Shown: piece after piece, positions 50,396 to 62,386 of the stretch | How the letters are laid out: each line of letters begins with the position of its first letter | How positions within the stretch are numbered: the first letter of the stretch is position 1 | Assembly (NCBI GenBank): GCA_948567375.1 | Contig: OX419760.1 | Coordinates: 56,482,001 to 56,546,000 of the forward strand | Length of the DNA stretch: 64,000 nucleotides | Origin: Lunularia cruciata | Taxonomy: Eukaryota; Streptophyta; Marchantiopsida; Lunulariales; Lunulariaceae | Direction: 5' to 3' | The notes under the pieces: model-generated | Databases searched by the model: none | What the model was told of the DNA's origin: nothing | The model's input: the letters and a program-made list of their open reading frames with translations, nothing else | Position numbers and translations under genes: made by a program

Positions 50396-53300
50396 TCGCT
50401 TTTTCCCAGTAAGCATGAATCCTAAGATTCTGAAATTCATGAAATATGCTAGAATAAACAAGACAACAAATTGAATGTATTAAAAATTTAGAAGGTGACA
50501 AAGCATCTACTATTTCCAAAAAAAATTCTAAGATAAATTTGGTAGTTCCATTCATGAAACGAGACATTTGTATAAAATGCATGAGTTCTTTATTGAACTT
50601 GAATTTAACTCTAAGTTATAATGCGTAGACAAAGAAGACAAGATGATATTCAAGGTTCATTGGATATAAAAGAAAATGAAATATGATAGTGATAATTATA
50701 TTTCTGAAGAACATGAGTTCAATTATGTATTGTGAAGAGCGTACAAGCACTAATCTGAGGTATTTAGATGAATTCAAGGAATTCAAGTCAAACAAATTTC
50801 AAAGTAACAACAAATTAGATACATTAGGTAAAAGATCATATTGATTAAGAGAACAGATATAAATTTAGACCTTGATATTTACTTTATATTTAGACCTTAT
50901 GTTAACATGAGATACAATGGTATCTCATTCATGAGTCACTAACCATAAGTCTTAGTAATCTGATTGGACTTGATGAGTAATTGAGCTATTCTATGTACCA
51001 ACTTATATGAGAGAGTACTATAACTTAAAAGAAAATGTTGATTTGATATCTTAATTGACCTGCTCGTACTAAGAGTAAGTAATTAGGTCAAGCATAACTA
51101 CATATGTAGGAATTTTGAGTTTAAAGTGTAACAAATATATGAATTGTGAGAATTTAGCATTAGTTAATGCTAAACTTACTAAACTTTAATATGTTTTTTG
51201 CAATAAAGTATTGAGATTACAAATCACTCCCTATAAGTTTATTCTACAAACACATTTTACATTAAAAAAGGTAAGTGTATAATACTTATAATCCATGGAA
51301 ATTTTTTTAATCTTACATTTAATATTAGATTCTTTGGATTCTTGATATCTCCTAAATTTTGAAGTTAGAGTGTAGTAGGCCTTGTTGATGATTAAAGAAA
51401 GACATTTAATACTACTATCCATAAGTGTGATTAAAACTATTGTTAGTTTATCCTTCCTTCTTTTCACGCTTTGTTATGATTTTTTTGGATAATAAATGTT
51501 GAATCTGGTCTGATTTGTAGAATAAAGGTGGCTATTATTTGTATTACATATCAAGCTATATACTCTACTAAGTTTTCTTTAGCTACTACAAACTTACTTC
51601 ATGTTTCATTTGTCATGATAACTGCTCTGCTCTTCTTTTCATATGGTCTCACATGAAATCATACCACTCAAATCATGCAAAAATGTATTTCAAGTCACCA
51701 AAAGACAAATAAACTTACCCCATGTTCTCAATAATAATTAGAACTTCTAATATTAGAAACTCATTATAAATTCCAAAATTTTCTTCTTGTACATATAACA
51801 TCATCAATAAACTATTTCTCAACCAAAGGATTGCGAGGAACCGTCACCCTCTTTTTCATTCTTACTGTTTGTTTCTATATTTGGAATATTGGAGTGTTCT
51901 AAACTTTGTACACATTGTGTAATTTCTCAACCAAAAGAACATGAGAAACCTTCACTCTCTTGTCATTTGCATGGTTTCTCTCCATATTTATTGTGTTCTC
52001 AAAATTTATAAGTGATGTAATTAACAACAGATCGTCTTACCTTGAAAGTGACATAAATAAAATTAGCAAATCATTGTTTATCTATATCCTTCTATGTCTA
52101 ATCCAAGTTATTATGATAGATTTTGTAGTCTTAAAAATTACATTGCTCAAGCTAATACAATAAATTATACTTTATAAATGAAAAAAAAGTTGCATCGTGG
52201 ATAAAAACTACATTCTTTTAAAGAAGAATAAATATTATGCTTACATCTTGCATAAATATTATATTTCTTTTCATTTTGTGATACTAACATTATATCTCTG
52301 TATACTCAATCTTAAAAATTAGTATATACTCAAATCATCTAGAAATTGAGATATATAGAAGTTATCTTGCTCATATTTTTTCTTTCAGCTTGTTATATGA
52401 TATCAAAAACTACCAAAAAGGGTATATAATCCACATATTATACACACAAAAAATATCAAATATATTTTCAATGCATTTGAATTGGACTTTTATAATTTTT
52501 CTATATTTGGTAGAAAATTTGCAAGTATGTTATCTGAAATAAGAAATTTGAGTTTATTGTAGTTCATTGTGAGCAAGTAAGGAATATTAAATTCTGAGTT
52601 CATATCTAGAAACAAGCGTTTAAGTTATTATAATTTAAAATTATTTTTTTTTTGAATTATCAGTAATTACATTTTCTAATCATTAAAAAATTTGATAATA
52701 ATTTTACTTGTTATTATTTTACCTTGTGACAAATATAATATTACTTTTTTAGTATAAATTATATAAAGAGAGAGATAGATTTGAGAAAATTGCATTCTTT
52801 CAAAATTATTTTCCTAGATTGTGCACAAAATTAAATTCAAGCAAAACTGCATGTTTGCTTGAATTTATATTTTGTGCACAATCTAGGAACAAAGCTCATT
52901 CATAATACCAACAAAACTCACAAGAGTACCCTATACTACAATTTCAAGGAAAGCATATATTATTTACCGGTTTCTAACACTTATTAGAATGATTCTTTCA
53001 GGGGAACTTGCCTTATTTTCCCCGTAGTTTGATCCAAAATGAAAATTAGAACTTCCAACTATGAAAAATATAAAAGAGCAAAGAGCAAAGTTTTGAACTA
53101 TTAGAAAAACTCTAAAGTTTTATTTATAGAGATTGGATATGTTGTGCAAAATCCTAATATGCTTTTATTTGCTTTAAGCTAACTTGTCTTGTATGTTAAG
53201 CAAATATTTGCACATCATCTTGAGCATATATAGTATTTTAAGTTAAATCATAAGCTAATTAAATATATAGAATGTAATTTACATTCTATTGTGTTCTATT

Positions 53301-54630
53301 CTACAATTGTGTCTAAAGCTAAAACTTGGAACCTAAGTTATATATTGTTTCAAGTAATCATATTTGCTATATATTTTATACTTTTGAGTCAATTTTCAGT
53401 ATCCTTTTCTTAGACAATCTCTTACATAATACATTTAGAATTACACATGAAGATGATAGACTGGTAGAGTGGACTAAGAAATCTATGCATTTCCAATGTA
53501 AAGATAATTGGATATTGTACTATTCATTAATAAATACAAGCTTACTTCTAAGAGAAGTATGTAGTACATCCTAGTCAATTCTCTCAATATTAAAAAGGCT
53601 TCATCTATAACTTATATCCCAAATATACTCAAAAGTCATTGAGTACCTTACTACACCACAAGGATAATTAATATATTCTTAGCATTTCTTCATATTTCAT
53701 GAAATTTATTTTCACTTTCAAAAGTATTATTCAATAGTTTATGATAATGAACATGAATAAATTTGAAATTATGATGTATTTACCAAGGGCAAGTGCTAGA
53801 CAAGACATTTTATACTAAGAACTAAGAAGATGTTGTAAAAAATTATAAAAAATACTATTAGAATAGGGTAGAAAGGGATGGCCAAAAGTATTATGAACCC
53901 ATGCTTGAAAATCTTGGACTTGCTTATAGATTAAGAGGTATATTTGCTAGGATTTAGAGCTCTAGAGTTAGTCAAGGCATTGAACAATATGGTGATCTCT
54001 ATGTACATCAAGATCAAGTCAATTGAACTCAAGGAAGAAGGTATCATTGTTAATATATTAAGGGAATTGATATCTACACACCCATTCACTACATTTTAAC
54101 ACCACACCAACTATTATCGGTCTTTTGTCAAGTTAGAGAGTTATAAATTAGTAGATGGTTCAACAACTTCAATCTTGATTTCTAGATCACTCCCTAATTT
54201 GGCAAAGTACCAAATTTGGGAAACAATTTTTCTACAAATAGGCCTCAACAAATATGGGAACTATGGCTAATAGGCACGTGACAAGTATCTCATCATCAAG
54301 AACTTGATGAAGGATCTGATTCATTTTGCTAGCATGGATCAAATGGACAATGTCCTAGTGATTATAGTTGGAATGAGCTTGGTGTCATTTTGAGCAAGTA
54401 CTTTGTCACACAATTATAATAGACAATTGCATTGGAGCTTAACACAAAATTAAGTTTATTTATTAAATCCAATTCAAGTTATAAATCAAATGATTTAAAA
54501 GTTGAGTTAATTTTTTGGTGGCGTACAAAATGGGATCAATATCAAATACAATGGAGAAGCACTAAATAGCCATGCTATGTCCATGTAATTGAGTATTTGC
54601 AGCAAGTAATGCTATATAGTAAGAAGAAAT
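50396..54630. other. AT-rich block, no gene recognised
   Basis: Strongly AT-rich with frames of at most 82 codons and no recognisable domains. Contains a palindromic element at 52,811-52,889. Some stretches around 53,880-54,420 look less random but match nothing I know. Confidence 0.45.
52811..52889. repeat. Near-perfect 79-bp palindrome
   Basis: Arms of about 35 bp (left begins TTCCTAGATTGTGCAC, right ends GTGCACAATCTAGGAA) flank an 8-base loop, with a single small indel between arms. It may be a foldback element or a small-RNA hairpin. Confidence 0.85.
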
Positions 54631-54975
54631 ACTTGATATATCTCAATATGAATCTTATCTTAGCCATCATATATAAGATGTGTCCATCAAAACTTTCTTG
54701 CAATACTTGTAAAGCATAAAAATATGTTTGTCAGTGTAAGGAGTAGCAAATTTTTAGGCTACAAAAAATCATATTTTATTAAATTTTAAGTTAATCATCT
54801 TTTAGAAATCATATCAATTTTTTAGAAATACTTGATGTATCTCAATATCAATCTTATCTTAGCCATCATATATAAGATGTGTCCATCAAAACTTTCTTGC
54901 AATACATGTAAAGCATAAAAATATGTTTGTCACTGTAAGGATCAGCAATTTGTCAGGCTACCAAAAAGCATATTT
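54631..54975. repeat. 199-bp-period duplication
   Basis: About 145 bp starting ACTTGATATATCTCAATAT (54,631) recurs from 54,830 with few substitutions, including TTAGCCATCATATATAAGAT. The spacer between the copies is AT-rich. Confidence 0.85.
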
Positions 54976-57630
54976 ACAAAAAATACTACAAGGTCTACTT
55001 TGTCATAAAATTGACAAACTAAACACATGAATGGACCTGAGATCATGAGAAATAAATAGTAGAACACTCTGAATAATAAAAGGGATATATCAAAATCTTT
55101 TGCTATCTTTGTGACCTTTGATTGTATTCACCATTTTCTCTAAGAATGGGACAATACTTCAACCATCTACTAGATGCAAAAAGCACATTGCTTGGAATAA
55201 CTTGCTCTTAGGACTACAAGACTCACAAGCATCCAAAAATCTTGCTTTCCAAGTTTTCAAAATTCCTTGTACTTTGAGTACCCATGGGAAAGGAATGCAA
55301 CAAAAACAATTTGCAACAAATGTTCTAGCCAATCACATGTATATGCCACTTCTTCCCCCATCTTTCTATATCATGTACTTAGTAAAGGGTGGTATTAAAG
55401 AAAATTAATCCTACTATCCTAAGTATTAAATGAAGATTTTTGGATCCACATAGTTCTTGTGAAGGTAGTAGTGAAAATCTATCTCTTACTTGGATACTTT
55501 CTATCCAAGTAAGTGATAGATTTTAACTACTACATTTGTGAGCTTCATGAACTGATTAGTACTTGTTTGAGGAATGCATATCATTTGTAAATGAATGATA
55601 GGCATCCAATAGAGCTCAAAGTTATTGAAGCCAGACAATCCCAATTGGAGTTCCCTACTACTTTGCCTACCATAGTGGCTCTATGGGAGGGATAGCATCA
55701 CCTGTCAACTTTCCTAACTGCCAATATAACAAGTTGAATTGATAGATCAAACACAATGGGGTAGCTTTAGCCTTGATGTCAAGTAGAGAAGTATAGGGAA
55801 GGAACATCAAGCAGTCCTTAGGATCTACACTCATAACTACAACCCGCTATGAGAGCATTTGTGCAAGAACTATTATCATTATGGTGCCAAAAACCATTTT
55901 GCCCTTGGTGTTGGCTCTTTGGTATGAGAAAGGTATATGGATACACTCTCAACTTGCCTAGTCCAAAATAAGATTGGAAAAAGACTTAGTCTTGTTGGAG
56001 GATGGCTTCTATATATTGCCATATTTGAAACCATCCATCTTCATTGTTTGTGAGTGACAAAGCCACTGCCCAAAAACCACAATTGCCATCTCTCATAACA
56101 TCTATCCAAGATTGCATCCAACAAGCTTATGGACTAGATGTGACATTGTAGACCTTTGGCAGTAGCTGGCCACTTCTGGGTTCGTTCTCTTTGCATATTT
56201 GGATGTCATGACCAGCCTAGTGATGGATGCCAAATTTCCATTATTTAGCAAGAGGCTCTAAGAGTTTAGAGGATGACTTGTCTCTTGTTATAGAAGAATT
56301 AAGATGCCCAAAAGATCCACAAGGGTGGCATTTTTTAACCACAACCACTAGATTCTTGATATCATGTAGCTCCTTCCAAAGAATATCCCATAATCAAGTC
56401 TCAAATACTGCACATTTATGATGCAAAAGTCCCTCATATTTGAGTTGGATGATATTCAATAAAATCACCTTGGCTATTGGAACTATAGGATGGGGTGGCA
56501 ACTCTAGGAGCCATTGTAGATGCACATCAAGCAATACAGGCTTTTGACCAGATTTGAGTTTGGCCTCAATGATGTGGCTACATGGTAGTTCCATTTTTAT
56601 ACCAAATACCTTTGTACATTTTCTACCTCTAGTCGCATAGTCATCATCTATGTTGTATTCTTTTGAAATCTACACATTATGTAGTAGATCTATACTCATA
56701 TATATTGCATTGTATCTGCCAAAGAGTAGGAGAAGAGATCTTTGTTCTATTTTCATATAAGGTTAAATATGAATTGGACTAATTTTATGCACTTCTACTT
56801 TCTAACTTATAATCATCTAGCTATGAGACCTGAGAACAATCATGAGGATGAAAGACAAGTGGGATATGAAACATAAGTATAATATGTAGGACAATCAGGC
56901 ATATCTCTTGCACTTGACCTTTCTCAAAGCAAATTACAAGACTTGTACCATGACATCTTCCAAATAAAAATTCTAAGGTAAAGAGATATCTGGAACCACT
57001 CTAATGAGAGTGATGCTTGCAACATGGCTTTTTGATGTTGAATTACCATCCCAATGCATTTGGCTGCCCCACATAAATCACCAATTGAGACTTGGCTAAA
57101 CTTCTTGAGCAAGACATGAGTATGTTTCACTCTTGGTGTGGAATGGGATCTGAGATGGATGACTTGGTTTGTCCAAGCATAAGCAAAGAGTTCTTTCCAT
57201 GGTAGCCATGTTCACTTCAAGTTCTCCATTGTCTTTAGGTAGGGCTCCAATTGGCTTTGGAGAGACACCCAAAATTTGTAAACCAATGGATAAATCATCA
57301 CCGTATTCAAATTTCTCAAAGATTTGTTGAACCCCTTGTTGTCTCCAAAGTTAAGTTTTAGATAAACAAGACATGCTTTGAAATGTGCTACAAGCAAATG
57401 AGATGGTTTTTGGTTGGGAGCACATCTTCTTGTACATTCATCAATCTGAGCTCCTTGTCTATCACAAACATCACCAAAGGCTATCTAATGCAAACAAGAT
57501 CCCAAAACTTTACCAATGCCCAAAGGTAATACTCCTACTCTTCCTTCTACAAGAATGCAAACCCAACAAAGAAAGTTTTGTTTGTTGTTGTTGCCCTAAC
57601 AATGGCATCAACATGGGGAGATTGCATCTA
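54976..57630. other. Non-coding or unrecognised decayed repeat
   Basis: A 96-codon plus-strand frame (55,118-55,408) and several shorter ones exist, all without family resemblance. The 2 kb before 57,630 is more balanced in composition than the DNA to its left and may be an unidentified transposon relic. A hairpin at 55,465-55,533 is listed separately. Confidence 0.35.
55465..55533. repeat. Hairpin with 32-bp arms
   Basis: Left arm 55,465-55,496 and right arm 55,502-55,533 pair with two mismatches around a 5-base loop CTTTC; weaker pairing continues outward through the flanking GAAG/CTTC-like sequence. Confidence 0.85.
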
Positions 57631-58366
57631 TGTAATACCAAGAGCTAGCTATATGATCTAGATATGAAATTTTGTTTGGTAACATCTAGAATGATTTTAT
57701 ACATGATGGTCAAAATAGATCCGATAAAAGTATCACCAAAAGAGTACTTTTACTAATAGTGCAGAAACCAAAATAGACTTGAAAACCTTAGAACCAATAG
57801 CTAGACATATGATTTAAAGGTGAGAATTGGTTTGGTAACATCTAGAAGGATATTACACATGATGGACTAAAAATATTAGAAAGAGGTATCACCAAAAGGG
57901 GACTTCTACTAATAGAGTAGGGACTAAAATATGCCTGAAATCTTTGAAGGCAAATTCAGAGGCCTAAACGGATGAATTAGGCCTCAAAAATGTGCAGATC
58001 CCCCCCTAATGGAAGATAGGCTGGCCTTCCCTCCCCCTGGTTTGTCTCATTGAGAGCTTTCCAATGGTACCTTACTCATGTGATTCTGAGATTCCTACAA
58101 GAAGATTCCCTAAAAGATTCCCTCTGGTCAAAGCTTGTTTGACCTACCGGATAGGACCTAGACCAACATGTCACCCATCCAAGTAAGTAATCCAAGGGTG
58201 TTGCTTGCTGACATGTCACCTATCTGTGTGCCGAATCCTATGGTGGAGCTTCCTTGGAGTAGATCTTCTTTGTATGTATAATAAAGAGAAGGTGCTCCTT
58301 TGGAGCATCAAATGTTTGAGTGTGAAATCTGTGTTTTATCTCTTCTCTTGTCCTCAAAGTATTACA
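57631..58366 (+). mobile_element. Solo LTR of the chromovirus family, with perfect target duplication
   Basis: The 736-bp unit starts TGTAATACCAAGAGCTAGC and ends AAGTATTACA, matching the LTRs of the element at 22,879 along its whole length. It is flanked on both sides by ATCTA. No internal element sequence follows, so the internal part was removed by LTR-LTR recombination. Confidence 0.95.
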
Positions 58367-60000
58367 ATCTATTTTTGTGGTATGCATAGTCCATTAGGAA
58401 CATGTGGCCAAAATGTTGGGCCAAAGTAATAGAATCTTTGTGAGCAAAAAAGAGATGGATCACATTACCCACATAGGCAAGCTAGTTTGACCATTTCCAC
58501 TCTTTTGAGTCCCTTAGTGCAAAGACAAGAGATTGGATAGATACCATCCCACCCAAAGATTCTCTTGTCGTGCATATATTTTTTGCTACACAACATACAT
58601 TGTTATCAACATCATACAATATAGAAGCACGACTCACACATAAGTCATATATCAACTCTAAATTGTCACAATAATCAATTCATTCTTCCACTTGAATCCC
58701 ACTCAAATCAGATTTGAACTTTATCATCCACTCAACAATGTACCAACAGTCTAGCACTAATTAAAGTCAAGCAACACCCACTCTAGCTAAGAGACTCTAG
58801 ATGATGCTCATTGGCCTATATCCACCATAGCCAAAAACTCAAAGGCTCAACATCAAAGAAGTGAACTCTAAAGTTGCATTTTGAAAGTATACTCCTCTAC
58901 TCAACCCAGTTCTTTAGCCCTAATGGCACCATTTATGGCACAGCTAATGGTGCAAATGGTGCAAGTGATGGTGGGTCTTACCATGTGATTGGTAGCCCTA
59001 ACATGAAATGTGGCCGTTGGCAAATAGTCCTTGAGCAACTACCAAAATAACTATGACTACAAACATTGCCACTCTAGTGTTTGAGCAAACTAGCTTTGGC
59101 ATTATAAATATTGTGGTAACTATCATGCATATATACATTGCTACACAACATACATCACTATCAACATTATATCCTTTAGAAGTACAACTCACACATAAGT
59201 CATACATGAACTCTAAAGTGCCACAATTTCTCCCTAGTTGGCAGTTAGGTCCCTCCAATTCCAAATAATCATCTTCTCCAAATATGTAATATGCCCCATG
59301 GTGGGCTAAGATCAAGAGGCCCGGTGCTATCAAGCGTCATTGTTAGTTGCTTGTCTACAATCTATATCACATATAAGGTGAACTAGCTATAAATCAAGTA
59401 CATCTATGACAGAACGACTATCCTTGAGGAGCCATTGTGAGAGAAGGAGTCAAACATGCAATATGCTATCCTCTCAAATAGCTATCACACACCAACATAG
59501 TAGTAGCTTTGCCTGAAGGGCCACATAACATATACCACAAGCTTGCACATACAAAAGCCAAGCTTGGGTCCATAATGCCATCAATGTTTGAAACGTGGCA
59601 TGGCACACAATTGCACACATGATCCTTCCAAACAACACCATCATGTCTTTCCAACACAAGGACTTTGGAAGGCAAAACCTTGTGCACTCTCAAGATAGTG
59701 CAGCATGTAATAACATCAAGTGTTGTTGGTGTAGTATATTGTAAACATACATAGTCACATGGATGAAATCATTAGATTGAGGATCTATAACCTCCTCCTC
59801 CTTGAATAATAGCATAGTATCCCTATGTTGAGAAATCATAAAGTTCTCAAAGGCCATTGGCATCACTCTTTGAAAGATCTATACCCGTTGAGAACATGCA
59901 CTCACCCATATGTTTGGATCATCCAAGTCTAAAACTACAATAGAATCACAACAAATAGCTATAGGTAAATTTGGATCTCATCCATAGAATAGAAAGTAAA
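58367..60000. other. Unassigned sequence with a dispersed 95-bp direct repeat
   Basis: Similar stretches near 58,585-58,680 and 59,138-59,233 share GCTACACAACATACAT and CTCACACATAAGTCAT. Frames on the minus strand (59,333-58,998) have hydrophobic content but no recognised domain. Confidence 0.35.
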
Positions 60001-60098
60001 GAGAGAAGGATACTGAGGAGGCTTTCTGTGTAACAATATGGAGTTTAGCGACGAAGTTAGTCGGGCTTACAAAGTAGAGAATAAGACAAAATAGCCTA

Positions 60099-60330
60099 GA
60101 ATATTCTAGAAGTATCTAAGAAGCTTCTTGGGAAGCTTCCCAACTAGTTAACTTACGCCCTAAGCAGGTAGTTGCTAGAAGGAAGCTTCAAGAAGCTTCT
60201 AACTAGCTTAGCTTGCACTCCAAGTAGGCGGCTTCTAGAAGGAAGCTTCTTGAGAAGCTTCTTGGTTAACTTGGCTTGCACTCCAAGAAAATGGCTCAAG
60301 GAAGCTTCTTGAGAAGCTTCATGGGTCTTG
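60099..60330. promoter_or_regulatory. 60-bp tandem repeats containing heat-shock elements
   Basis: Units starting at about 60,121, 60,181, 60,241 and 60,301 align with an exact 60-bp period, each opening with a GAAGCTTC-type core. GAATATTCTAGAA (60,099-60,111) is a perfect three-box heat-shock element (GAA-nn-TTC-nn-GAA). GAAGCTTCAAGAAGCTTC (60,182-60,199) is a perfect four-box one. Other units have the same boxes with a two-base longer gap, for example GAAGCTTCTTGAGAAGCTTC (60,242-60,261 and again from 60,301). Binding by heat-shock factors is inferred from the motif. Confidence 0.65.
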
Positions 60331-60347
60331 TATGCTACCTATAAATA

Positions 60348-60358
60348 CCAAAGCCAAA
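60348..60358 (+). promoter_or_regulatory. TATA box downstream of the heat-shock-element repeats
   Basis: CTATAAATACC lies 18 bp after the last repeat unit, in the usual position for a plant core promoter. About 120 bases of leader-like sequence follow before the solo LTR insertion. No coding sequence follows on this strand, so the driven transcript is unknown; an LTR promoter of another retroelement is likely. Confidence 0.55.
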
Positions 60359-60475
60359 GCTCATGCTAGGCATTGGGAGTTTTCCCTCATTTAAGTGTCC
60401 CAATGTGAGTTTCCATTCTCCTATTTCTCTCCTCGGTTTTGGTCTTTTACATTCTGGTTGAACTAATAGCATAGC

Positions 60476-61203
60476 TGTAATACTCCAAGGACAAGAGAAG
60501 AGAGAAAACACAGATTACACACTCAAACATTCAGTGCTCCAAAGGAGCACCTTCTCTTTATTATATAGACAAAGAGGATCTCCTCCAAGGAAGCTCCACC
60601 ATAGGCACATAGATAGGTGACATGTCAGCAAGCTCAACCCTTGGATTACTTACGTTGATGGATGACATGTCGGTCTAGGTCCTATCTGGTTGGTCAAATA
60701 GACTTTGATAGGGGGAATCTTTTAGGAAATCTTCCTATAGGAGTCTCAAAATCACGTAAGGTACTGTTGGAAAGCTCTCAATGAAACAAACCAGGGGGAG
60801 GGAAGGCCAACCTTTTCTCCATTGGGAGGGGGCAATTGTCATATTTTTGAGGTCTAATTCATCCGTTTAGGCCTCCAAAATTGCCTTCAAAGATTTTAGG
60901 CATATTTTGGTTCCTACTCTATTAGTAGAAGTCCCCTTTTGGTGATACCTATTTCTTATTTGTTTAGTACATCATGTGTAACATCCTTCTAGGTGTTACC
61001 AAACCAATTCTCACCTTTGAATCATATGTCTAGCTATTGGTTCTAAGGTTCTCAAGTCTATTTTGGTTTCTGCCCTATTAGTAAAAGTACTCTTTTGGTG
61101 ATACTTATATTTGATCAATTTTGACCATCATGTATAACATCATTCTAGATGTTACCAAACCAAATTTCACATCTAGATCATATGGCTAGCTCTTGGTATT
61201 ACA
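60476..61203 (-). mobile_element. Second solo LTR of the chromovirus family, inverted
   Basis: The 728-bp unit is the reverse complement of the family LTR, starting TGTAATACTCCAAGGAC and ending CTCTTGGTATTACA. Flanks are ATAGC on the left and ATGGC on the right, a 5-bp target duplication with one change. It is visibly more diverged than the copy at 57,631. It is inserted at the edge of a gypsy integrase relic. Confidence 0.92.
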
Positions 61204-61227
61204 ATGGCCTACCAAGGTAATTGGAGA

Positions 61228-61614
61228 TCCTAATCTCCCAAGTGGTCTCTATGCAAACCATACTCATACAATATTTTTCTTCACTATCTAGACCACTCTC
61301 TTTGCTAAGCCACCTACCTTAGTGTGATCATGGGAGGTAGTACAATAATTAATCAAGGCCTTGTCACATAAGACCTGGAACTCCCTCAAGAACTCTATTC
61401 CTTGATCAATTAAAACCTCAATTGATGCACCAAAATAACTAAGAACCTGATCCAAGAACAAGTAAGCAATCTCTTCATTAGACTTGTTAGGAAATGCTAC
61501 CAACTCAATCCACTTGGAGAAGTTTTCCACCATAACCAAAACGTACCAATGATATCTCACAATCAATGCTAAAAGTCTAACAAAGTCCAAACTCCAATTG
61601 TAACTCAATCTCAT
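61228..61614 (-). pseudogene. Ty3/gypsy integrase relic of another lineage
   Basis: Leftward frame 61,614-61,288 contains YVLVMVENFSKWIELVAFPN and VLIDQGIEFLREFQVL, the D...D block of a Ty3 integrase core, different in detail from the chromovirus at 22,879. The frame is broken after 61,288 but GLHRDHLGD-type sequence continues to about 61,228. The solo LTR interrupts it. Confidence 0.75.
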
Positions 61615-62134
61615 GAGAGATAATTGGTGTAACTATTGTTTATGAGCATTAAATGATGCTCTAACTCAATCATAAACCACATATTTGGAAGTAAACTATT
61701 GTACATCAATATGCATACTGCACCACCAATAATGACTATGGAGTAAGCTATATTAATGACTATGGAGTAAGCTACATGTAGCCTTTACTCCAAAATGTCC
61801 TAGCTTCTTATGAGCATGATGTAAAAACTATGGTCTTTGAGATGGAAATAGTACTACTTGCACTCTACCATCCTCCTATACAAGAAGAAGGTGTATTTTT
61901 GTCAACAAGCTATTGAAATTTGATGAGAATATATCCCAACCATAATTAATGTCCTAACCTTTTCAGCAACTTTTGCACTAAAATGTCTAGTTGCTGAATA
62001 TGTTGTGAGAAGTGAGATGATTGTGTTGAGGATTGGTAATTGTTAGCTCATGTGCTTCAATCCTCCAATAGATGACAACTTGGAATATCATTTGCTAAGC
62101 CATGCGACAGTCTTTCATTTTTAGGTTTCAATTG

Positions 62135-62317
62135 TCAAGCCAAGTTGGTTGGCTTGACAATACATGCCTCCATGGTCACATTTGAAGTAAATGGCAATTT
62201 TTTTGACTTCCTTTGTGTTATGACATAGCCTTGCTCCATGGCCCAATCATTGGTTTCTTGAATGAGGAGTTCTAAGGATAAATTGAAGCTTGCTAGTGGA
62301 GGGAGAATTTGCTCCAT
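62135..62317 (-). pseudogene. Possible FAR1/MULE-type DNA-binding domain fragment
   Basis: The frame reads ETNDWAMEQGYVITQRKSKK, which resembles the start of the FAR1/MuDR-like zinc-finger region in Mutator-type transposases and their domesticated relatives. The zinc ligands that should follow are not visible. Assignment is tentative. Confidence 0.3.
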
Positions 62318-62386
62318 AGCCTAATCCTTGGTTTCTTGAATGAGGATTTCTAGGGATGCATTGAAGCTCATGAGCAAAGGGAGTAT
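62231..62386. repeat. 78-bp tandem duplication
   Basis: TTGCTCCATGGCCCAATCAT (62,231) and TTGCTCCATAGCCTAATCCT (62,309) start two copies that share TTGGTTTCTTGAATGAGGA and a GGGAG end. The first copy includes the coding part of the FAR1-like fragment. Confidence 0.85.

Noticed and set aside
61288-61614. Attribution of this integrase piece to the same family as the 22,879 element
   Set aside because: The residues around both aspartates and the spacing differ clearly from the chromovirus integrase, so it belongs to another Ty3 lineage.
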